This document shows positions 55,270 to 64,000 of a DNA stretch of 64,000 bases, one piece after another. Source of the DNA: Chalciporus piperatus (taxonomy: Eukaryota; Basidiomycota; Agaricomycetes; Boletales; Boletaceae); NCBI GenBank assembly GCA_038093975.1, contig JBBPTG010000026.1, positions 1 through 64,000 on the forward strand. The letters run 5' to 3'. Under the pieces are notes generated by a model. That model saw only the letters and a list, made by a program, of their open reading frames with translations, ran no database searches and had not been told where the DNA came from. Numbering within the stretch: position 1 is the first letter of the stretch; each line of letters starts with the position of its first letter. Position numbers and translations under genes: made by a program.

Positions 55270-58200
55270 TTACAGTGGGAGTATCTCGTAAAGCCTGTTG
55301 ACCGGACCAGTATATCTGACAATGTATGCAAGTAGGATAACGATAGCTACGAGCCCCAGCCACTGTGCATAACGTGGCCAGATGTTAGCGGATCTCAAGA
55401 GCTCTGAAAACCCAACAAAGTGGGCTTCACAAATTGCCGAAAACCAAAACTCGTGATCGGAATCATGCAGATCGGTCAAGTTGTGTGCGAGCTCGTGAGC
55501 GAGAGCGAAGAACCTACAGCAATGAATCGTGTTAGACAATCGACCAGAGCGACGGTCACCGAGCGAAATTGACGGACCAGGACATTTGGGCGTTCTGTAG
55601 GTTCCCATCTTTGACTTGCTCGTCATCTGAAGATCATTCCTGGTACCAAGTTCGCAGCTCCAGGAAGACTGAATCAACTCACGCCAGACCTCAAAGTATC
55701 GCAGATTAAGGTATATGGTTCCTCGGAAGTTGAACGCAATGCACCCCCCTGAAACGTCATAGAAAACACGCAGCTTTGCAGTCGAGATATGATATATCTT
55801 GGAGAGTGTGATGATGATACCCACGAAGCGAGAGAGCGAGTCGTGCACGCGTTCCATAAATGCGTCATCGTCGGAAACACCTGTGCAAATGTGTGAATTT
55901 GTTAGGACGAACATTTTATCCGGGCTATGTAGACCGGAGTTTACCTTCAGTTACACATATTTGCACATTTTTAATGAGTCCTAGTTGTCCAGTGAGCGAC
56001 AGTCAAGAGACAACATCCACCAAGCTTACCGATAGGACGTAAGTTTCCAACATCTGCGGGAACCCTGCAGAAGTCGCTGCTTAGGAGTTCGCTCACTCCC
56101 GCGTGGATTGCCGATTTGTCTCCTCCCAAGCTGCACACTTCGATGGCTTTCTCCACATTGCTCCCTTCGGATGGTCAATATTTCTCATCCGAGAAGCTTA
56201 CTAGTAAGAGGCTCACTAATGTAACTTTGCGGAATTACTTCGCATGAGCTCCTAGAAATGTTATGAGACATGTGATGATACTTGAAAACCGAACCTACCG
56301 AAAGACGAGAGAGGTAGAATGACTGATTATGCCCGATGACTTGGCACCAGACACATTCGACGCCTCGTGAATCTCCGATGATGCGCTCTCAGCAGCCCGC
56401 GGGAGAGATTGGGGTTGCAAGGAGGGTCCAGAGCTTCCGGGAAGTCTTTCATGGCTGAACTGGGGATAAGGCCGAGCGTCCGGGGTAGGCATGCGAAGAA
56501 TCGGGGTAGAAGCTGGGCTTGCCGATTGCTGGTTCATCACCTCGTTATCCGCCTCGTACTCTTGATCTCCGTGACTCCGGGGAACTTGATCGACTTTAAT
56601 CCATGCAATACTACTTGGTTAGTGAGTTGCAATGAACGTACTACCGATCAGACCAACCAAGGAAACCTCTCCGATTCAAGACTTCCAGGTCCGCGGAAAG
56701 AATCATCTCAAGGAGTAGCGTGGCGCTCATCTTGCTTGTTCCAAGCAACAGTCGACAAAGAGACGTAGCTACCCTTTTCGTGCTGTCAGCCTGCGGCAGC
56801 AATGGTATAGATACTTTGAAAACTCACTCATACATGTCGCGCTTGGCGGATTTGGAAATCCAGATTTGTATACCCGCACCTTCGCGCCTCGTGATCGCCC
56901 ATACGTTTCTTGTCCGCTTCACGTTCCCGGTCAGGAGAGTTTTGGAAACCAGGATCTTCTTTCATGCGCTGACTTTGAGATGATCTGGGCTAGAAGGGAT
57001 TGGAAGCTTGGGTTTGGTGTTGGTGTACTTTTGAATGAACAAGGGGAGTCGCTCAAGAATCAACGATTGAACTTCATGGCAGGTCTTGGTTGCTGGTATT
57101 TCACGGAGATCATTGTATCCCTCTGTAACGACCTCGCTTAAGTAACTACACCCGAGCGACGCATAGAAGCCTAATGGATGAGTGAGTAAACGGCTGCCCA
57201 AGACTAGCGTCAACACGCACGTTCGAGCACCTCCTCTTGGGGAGCGACGAAGAGACAGTCACTAAATAGTTGATAGTCATTAATGTCATCGACAATAGTG
57301 ACCCCTTGGCACGTCAGGAACTGATGTTCGTAATCCCATCCGGCCTGGCCTTCAGATTTCCTCCGCCGTAGACCAAGTAGAGCAGGATTGTGGCTCATCT
57401 TGTGCAGCGTAGCGTTGGAAATATCCTGACTCTGATAGGCTAACTTTCGCAGCTCGACCAAGAACCTGGTACCAAGCAAGTGAGTAATAACTTAATAGAA
57501 GTCCGCCCAACGTACCCTTCATAGCCACCCACAAGATCGAAGAACCTCTCCGGGTTTTCAATCAGTACTTCCGCAACGTCGTCCACCGAAACATTGTTCT
57601 TCGAACCGCAAGCTCCCAGAAACCGGTTTGCTTTGGTGCCAAAATTTACAAACACAAATAACTTCGCATATAGTGCCGATTTGGTACCTTGGTCAATGTA
57701 ACATTTGGTTGGGGGCAGGAATTTCGGGTCGCTCGATGGACCCGTCGGAACTACCGGCAGCCCAGACAATTCGATGAGATCGAGGGGTGAGAAACCTAGA
57801 ATGATGTCAGCACACGAAAAAATCATGAGAAGGACCAAGGACGCTCTTGCCAAGTGATCAAATAAAACTTCAAACCATTGTCCAGCAGTGTCCGCGTCTG
57901 GAGGGGGTGTCTTGTCCAGTAGGTCCAGAAGTTTCGACGGTGAGGGATGTTGCGTCACACCTAGTTGATGCAAAGGCGCGCTCCGGTATCGGTCCTGTGT
58001 CACGAAAAAGCCAAGCATTTCCCACTGCGTGCTGGAGTATACCTGGATTTAACATTAGCAAGAACGCAGACACGAGAGAGCCTAACATACGTCTGCCAAC
58101 TTCTTCAAACAAGCATGACCCTTGCTCTCTGCAGGAATGAATTCCACGTCATGGAACCTTTCCGGTTTGTAATCTTGGTATTGCGAGTGAACATTCTTAC

Positions 58201-61200
58201 ACAGATACCCGAACGCAGCCTCCTGGACCCCGACGTCCCTTGACGAGCAGAGTTCCACGAGCTTCTGCAGGGGTGGGAAGTGGTTTAAACCGATGCGGTA
58301 CAATAGTTTGGCTAGATGGCAATCTAGTCAGCCTAGCAGGTCATACATACTATACCGCTCAGCTTACCCTCGGGTGACATATCCCTCCATTCCGATTTCC
58401 TGCTCCAGTCAATAACCGGGAGCCGAAGTCTCCGGAAGATGGGAAAGGGCGGGTAGAGCTCGTCAACACGGTGGCGTGTATCCTCCCCTTCATTACCCTG
58501 GAAACTTTCCCTCGTGAAAATTTCGGAGGCTTTGAGAGCGGAGAGGTCCTCGGAGGTTAACGAGGACTCCTCTTGGGCGAGATAGTCGACCAAGTCGAAA
58601 ACGGTCCAGTCTCCCTTCGACAGCATTCTGATATTCCTCAGTAAGCGGGAGAACCAGAATTTGTGCAGAAAGCTGCTTACTGATGCAAAAGAAATCGGAC
58701 CGGAAGATTTTTCCGGACTCCAATGAACAAGAGGAGTCTTTTCATGTCCTCGTTCACTTCGAACCCCGAACCACGGCTGACAATTGGCAGGTCAAGGTGG
58801 TGGAAAAGACCGTTATCTGTGATCGGAAGATACGAGCATTCTGTGAGACACAACCCTTTGGATGTAGGTATACATGGCTTGTTCCTAAGCACTTCTCTCG
58901 AATCACTTCGCCCATCTTCGGAGAGTCGCGGCCATTCGCGGCAAAGAGTGAGAAGGACATGTCTAGCCCAGTCGACCGAGCGGGTCAGGTCGTATTTCTT
59001 ATTAGCCGACATAACATCCGGTTGTAACACATATTGCAACCATGACACCACGGTGAACTCCTCCCAACCGAGGCCTGCAAGCTCCTCGCGAACGAAACAC
59101 TTGCTGATGTCAAGGGGGATTACAGATTGTGGAAGTGGTCCATCTGGTGGAATATGGAGCCCGAGGCCCTGTGGGTCGATGAAGTGCGTTATCGACCGTA
59201 GGTGTATCTCTCCACTTGTGCGGCGGAGAGTAGCCACGTTCAATAGGTCAGCCGCATTTGAGTGTGAATTGCTTCCCTGTGAGGTTATCCACCAACGAAG
59301 ACACGCGACCAACCCCTTGTCAGACATGGCATGGACACGCAGGCCCTGCAGAATGTCCGAGATTGTTATCTCCGGAATTCGGTGTCTGTCTTGAAGCATT
59401 GAAATAGCATACTCCCCATTCCGCGTGACGTATTCTGAGAGCATTGGTAAGGATGTGAGAAAATCGGCGAACACCGGGTCGAATGCTCTGACATCGGGAG
59501 CTCCGCGTATGCCAACGCACGAGAGAAACCTTAATGGAAGGGTAGAACATCCATAAAATGAGTTCGCTAGGAGTTGGGAGACTTGCGAAGAGGGTGTTGA
59601 GTGATGAAACGTGAAAAATTTGAGAACGTGGAGGAAACGCTGGTCAAGCTCATCTTGTAGTCTTCGGGTGGGGCACGAATGTGATGTACCAGCGGTTGCT
59701 TCGTCCCACGAGCTTTGAATCTTGGACACCTCTAATTCGTAAATCGCCCGAGATAAGAAACCTCCGACGTAGAGCAACTCCTTGTTCCAGGCTAGAGGAC
59801 AGGGGATATGTCAGCTTCGCCTCTGGACGGAGGGAGACGCTTACTAGAAACGTTTCTGTTCCTGTGCACTACGTCAGCAGCTGCTAGAAGTCACAGGTTT
59901 AGACTCACACCAAATCTATGGATTCACGCTCTACGGTGGGGATGAAATAGGATGCCATGTGACCTCCAATGCCCGTCGTTTGCGCCGTAGCATGACCCTG
60001 GCAAAGTCGTGAACAGAAACGGGGAGATAGATGTGTCTAGACTCACGATGAAGACCCTTGTATGTTTAGCCCTTGCGTTCCATTAGATCATGCGATCCCC
60101 CAACACAAATGGATCCTCACCCGTCCAGATCGGCACGAACCCCTCGGAAAACAGAGGGGAAGTCATGTGAGCGTTTGTCTTCATTTTTGCCGCTCTGATC
60201 ATATTCATCCTTCTCTGTCTTGTGAAAGAATTCGTACTCGATTAAGGCATAAGGTGTCAAGCAACTTACATAGATCAAGCTGTACTTGAGGCTAGAGGGT
60301 GGATTCTTCTTCGTACACCGGTTCAATTCCTTGGCAAACGTTTCATCGGCACAGACGTCCACGTGTGCTGTGAACACACTAAGGTCTACTTTTGACTCGT
60401 ATGGTGGAACCATGACCGTGGCTTGAATCGTGATGGCTAGCCAGGCGTAAGGATCAGCGCGCAAAACACAACTACAGGAAAACTTGCGGTATTGCTGAAC
60501 TGATTTTACGACCATATTCTTCTCGGGACTCAACCTTTCCATGTTGGTAGGAAGAGGAATATCTTTAGACTGACCCAGAGACCTGCCAATCTGCCCTATA
60601 CAATGATGATCAAAGAACACGGTCACATCTTTGAGATGAGCCATGAACGTGATGGATGATGCAAGAAATTGCATGAATTCCGAAACTGGTGGCATCGGAG
60701 CAGCCTCTCTCAAAGGAATCCTGAACGTTGTCCGTAGATCTCTGGTCGTTGTTTCAGGGATATCGCGAAATTGGTAGCACAACTAGGGGCGAGATGAGAA
60801 AATGCCATATGTCGTCGACTGATCCTCGTACCTGATCTCCGTCGTTCCACGAGAACTCCATTTCCTTATCTGACATTGCGTAAGTCTGGGGTACTCAGTT
60901 ATGCTAGTAGTATCCTACCTCCGGACGATACATACGGACTTTCTGTGACGGAAAACAAGCTGTAAAAACCTGAGAACGGGTTGTATTCGAGCAATGTGCT
61001 TTCCCGAGAGCTGTCTGAACTCACCGACACCAAACGCGCCGACCTTCTGTGGGTCTGGATTTCCTAAGGCTGGATGGCAAATCGATCCATGAGACCAGTG
61101 CCGCAGACCGTAGAACCGACTACACACCAATCTTTGGCAGTCGAGCCCAGTCCTGGGGTGTGAATGGTTTCCCGTGGTTTTTGAATGTCCATTGTACGAC

Positions 61201-61591
61201 CTTGACCACCCCTTATTATCAGAAATAACATGGAAGATGGAAGATGATCATGTACATCAGTCGTCTTTAGGTCGGGTAGTATAGACAGATTCGCTCCTGG
61301 TTCAGGATCCGGACCGAGGTCTAAGAATGCAGCGGTCTCGAAGCGAATCTCTGCAGTGTCACACCCAGCATCGTCCGAGTTTTGAAGCAATTCGCGGAAT
61401 ACTGACTCGGCTACATGAGAAGCTGGCATGCTCAGGCATAATGCTTCGCCCACCAGTGAATTCGCCGGAATAGCGGGCAAGGACTTTATCTATCAGCGCA
61501 CGCGTATCAACGGTTACTGGTGTGTACTCCTGTCGAGATTGCTACGTCAGGGCTGAGAGTGGGACAGTGAGCGCCGGGATAAACGTACCAT
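55270..61591 (-). CDS. DUF3684/sacsin-like protein: Hsp90-type ATPase N-terminus, HELAH metallopeptidase-like C-terminus
   Basis: Large minus-strand multi-exon gene. A tiny first exon (ATG at 61591) precedes YTPVTVDTRALIDKVLARYS. Next come VFRELLQNSDDAGCDTAEIRFET, the ATP-binding Asn/Asp motif of sacsin-type Hsp90-like ATPases, then NHGKPFTPQDWARLPKI and GNPDPQKVGAFGVG, a glycine-rich lid. Long conserved exons follow (59777-58677 and others), with DLIELSGLPVVPTG, NRFLGACGSKNNVSVDDVAE, GVTIVDDINDYQLFSD and SLILERLPLFIQKY, all familiar from fungal DUF3684 proteins. The last exon has FFALAHELAHNLTDLHDSDHEFWFS, a HExxH zinc-peptidase-like motif, and a hydrophobic C-terminal helix. Sacsin-type proteins are thought to be chaperones; the fungal role is unknown. 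I did not fix every junction, but nearly all expected segments are present. Confidence 0.8.
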
Positions 61592-62265
61592 CAGACTCTC
61601 CTTTGCGAGTACTATTCTCTGAGTCAGACACACTTGGACCGACTAGCTCTTACACTCAGTGGAAGTATCTGGTCCTGAAATGCCTGTGGTTGAGATGATT
61701 AGTAAATAACACTGGTATGGAGCTGGTGGAGAATCCAAGACGCTGTAGCGCCAGTTCAACCCAGGACTCAACGGACCCGAGTAGTAACCTCGTGACGGCC
61801 ACGAGGCGGCCCTATTACCCTCTGACAACTTGAATGGGTTGGAATAATCACTTGCGTCCAGCACGTATCAATCAAAATTGCCTGGTCGGAAGTGTAGAGG
61901 TTAGTAGTGGGTGTTGGTGCAACTTATGCTAGACAGTGGGGTTTTCAGTTACTAGTCTCCCGAGGCCGACATCGACTGAATCAAACACTATGGTCTCTTC
62001 ACCTTGCTTACAAACGTTACATCCCATCGACAGCCCTCTCTGAAAGTCTTGTTTTAGACTTCAAAGCTTCATGTATGACGGCGTCGATGGCACATTGGCA
62101 ACTCGCTCGCCAGCACGATGAGGACTACAGACTACGACTAGGACACCAACCACTATGACAGGACCCCTGCCACCATTCTCAACGCTTCGACAGCCTTACC
62201 ATTCTCTGTATACTAGCAACTCGCTTATGTGTACACGAGTCGTCGAGGCTCGCTGCTATGACTTG
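61592..62265. other. intergenic region, no gene recognised
   Basis: Upstream region of the DUF3684 gene. Only short, unassignable open frames are present. Confidence 0.4.
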
Positions 62266-62340
62266 TTTAGACCAATATTCAGGACGGGGAAAACGATGCA
62301 CAGGAGATGAAACCGCTGATTTGCGAAAAGTACGGGGGGA
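62266..62340 (-). pseudogene. isolated relic of the WD40-TPR C-terminal domain
   Basis: On the minus strand this reads FANQRFHLLCIVFPVLNIGLN, clearly related to VRFANWRFHLPWIVFLVLKI in the relic near 48.8 kb and to RFTNRHLHLPCLVFRI in intact copies. The downstream IGLN extension is shared with the 48.8-kb relic but not with intact copies, so both relics descend from the same truncated sequence. Confidence 0.65.
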
Positions 62341-62356
62341 GGAGGTTCACGACTCG

Positions 62357-62462
62357 TGGATAATCCCCACCATGAGGATGTCGAGGCTAAGATGGAGAAT
62401 GGCCTTCTGGCAGTGACATTCCCGAAGGGGAGGGACTGCCTCACTACATTACCATTCAGTGA
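62357..62462 (+). pseudogene. Hsp20 3'-end relic
   Basis: The sequence reads HEDVEAKMENGLLAVTFPK and then, after a frameshift, a degraded form of the C-terminal tail ending at 62462. It matches the last exon of the Hsp20 gene at 43622-44202. It lies beside the 3' end of the last WD40-TPR copy in the same convergent arrangement as the intact pair at 43.6-47.5 kb. Confidence 0.75.
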
Positions 62463-62865
62463 ACTAGTCGCCGCCCCACTTATTTTTCTTCGCGGGACAT
62501 TGTCGTCTTCAAGTTTTTGTGGATGAAATGTTGTGATTAATGCAGCTAATATTTCCCAGTAGATCACCCGAATATGTGTATGGTCAACCAAGCAGCTCAT
62601 CCGAATCGAGTCCGAGTCCGTGAAAATATTATTATAGAAACAGGGGTTGGAGATTGGTTGGAGAGGTACGCCTGGAGAACAAGTACATTGGAACAAACAC
62701 GAGCACAAGGATTGAATACACGGAGAGTAAACATGAATCACGGTAACGAAACGGGATTCTCGACGAGTCAGATAACTTGGCGGACAAAGAACAAAGCAAG
62801 ACAAGACAAGAGTTGATTACTAGTAGTCTCGGGGTCGAGGTAAACGGAACGGACCGATGTCCTCA
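62463..62865. other. 3' flank of the last WD40-TPR copy
   Basis: No gene. The part from about 62560 resembles the 3' flank of copy 4 (32716-33070), which supports duplication of copy 4 and copy 6 together with flanking DNA. Confidence 0.6.
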
Positions 62866-64000
62866 TCAGACAACTTCCAACACCTCTGCACGAATGTCCT
62901 TCGGAACATTGTTCCCCAAACCGGGGACAACGATCTCGTGATCGGCAGCAACACGCTTGTAAGTCCCGTCTGACTGTTTGAGGAGCAACAGCGCATTGAA
63001 CGGTTGACCAAGGCGAGCGATTAACTGCAATGCTCGCGTGTACGTGTCCAATGCCGAGGCTAAGGGGGCTTCCTCTACCAGCGAAGCATGCACGATCTCG
63101 GTGTCGACATCCACATCACTTGCCGAGACTGAGCCCCAGTACGACTTCACATCTACATCTACATCAAGCTCATCCTCCGAGACAACCTCCGAGTCGTCCT
63201 GTGTATCGCAGAGACGGCGAATCCATGGGTGCACAAATACGAGTCGCCGAGGTTCGTTCAACGGGAGTGTGTCCTCCGTAGTGAACTCTACGTCACCAAG
63301 GCAAGTCGCATTGGCATGGTAGACGTTCGCCTCGCTCTTTCTCAGACTCCGAACACGGAATACGAGGCATGGGAGATGGAGGTGACAATTGGTGAAGCGT
63401 ACTGGTTGCAGGCGAGTAACACGGCCGTAAATCACGACGGCATCGTGATCGTTTGGCGGGAAGGTGGTCCGTAGTTCCGCAGTGCGCCCTTCTATATCCT
63501 CTGCTGCAAGAGTTGGAGGACTGTACAGTATTTGGGTATAAACGGAGGGCGAAGCTGGGAGGCAGCTGTTGTATGCAGAGCACTGGCCTGTCCAGGAAAG
63601 GAGAGTCACATCACCCGAGCGCGTCACTACCTCTTCTAGAATACGACAATGGGCGGACTCTTTTTCGTCTTCGCCTAACGTGCCGACCATCTTGAGAAGA
63701 GACTCGCCGACTTCTTTGATACGCCCCGAGGCGTACAAGCTTTCACATAGGCGTTTCCATGTTACAGTTTCGAGTTCTTCGAAGTTCCAGCCAAATATCT
63801 ATTGAACAAATGAATGCGGTCCAACATGATCATGAAGATAGAGTCTTACAAGTGAAATTGTCATAAGCTGAGGACTTGCATGGGAGGGAGGGAGACGCGG
63901 CAAGGCCTGGAATGATTGTATCGCGGCTTCATAGTCGCCTTTCTTTAGGTACATGCTTCCTAGAACCTGCGGAAATGATCAGCGCGAAGGACTGTTTTGA
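62866..64000 (-). CDS. WD40-TPR-CTD family, copy 6 (partial, runs off the right edge)
   Basis: The last exon, 63798-62866 (311 codons including the stop), is intact and encodes the whole C-terminal domain: ASGRIKEVGESLLKMVGTLG, SWTGQCSAYNSCLPASPSVY, RLVFVHPWIRRL, ALQLIARLGQPFNALLLL, YKRVAADHEIVVPG. The preceding TPR exon, 63966-63850, is 117 nt in phase 0 as in copy 4. Intron 5 runs beyond the window. The sequence is closest to copy 4, often identical over tens of residues, so the two are recent duplicates. The propeller and other TPRs must lie to the right of the window. Confidence 0.85.

Overview
This window is genomic DNA of a basidiomycete, most likely an agaricomycete mushroom. Genes are split by many short (about 45-75 nt) GT-AG introns. 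The protein families are typical of that group: TPR-HET proteins, XPG-type nucleases, sacsin-like DUF3684 proteins, Plavaka-like and chromovirus transposons, and a Jen1-type transporter. All product names come from reading the translations by eye; no database search was possible.

Layout. 1-16.6 kb is transposon territory: a truncated Ty3/gypsy chromovirus (2.1-5.1 kb), a minisatellite block (5.5-6.46 kb), a nearly complete 7,985-bp chromovirus with two 476-bp LTRs (6458-14442), a Plavaka-like fragment cut by that element, and a truncated tyrosine-recombinase-like gene. An XPG/GEN1-like nuclease follows at 16.8-18.6 kb on the minus strand. 20.3-32.7 kb holds a tandem array of paralogues with the architecture WD40 propeller - TPR - C-terminal domain. 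There is one relic, three damaged copies and one fully intact copy at 29967-32715. 33.6-44.2 kb carries an inverted pair of genes of unknown function, a Jen1-like carboxylate transporter with a partial duplicate, and a small heat-shock protein gene with a dead duplicate. 44.7-49 kb has another WD40-TPR copy on the minus strand, with a head-to-head relic. 49.4-55.2 kb has a conserved agaricomycete protein and a C2-like/TPR/HET gene. 55.3-61.6 kb is a DUF3684 (Hsp90-like ATPase) gene on the minus strand. A last WD40-TPR copy, next to a heat-shock relic, runs off the right edge.

Main biological points. (1) The WD40-TPR proteins end in the same domain that ends the HET-domain protein at 51-55 kb. 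The region therefore looks like a birth-and-death cluster of receptor-like proteins, plausibly tied to non-self recognition or regulated cell death, in which a WD40 sensor replaces the HET effector. That function is inference. (2) The complete chromovirus has a 1.55-kb leader with no ATG before the gag start, an 11-bp self-complementarity between its inferred transcript start and its primer-binding site (Tf1-style self-priming), a -1 frameshift signal between gag and pol, and membrane-protein ORFs on both sides of gag-pol.
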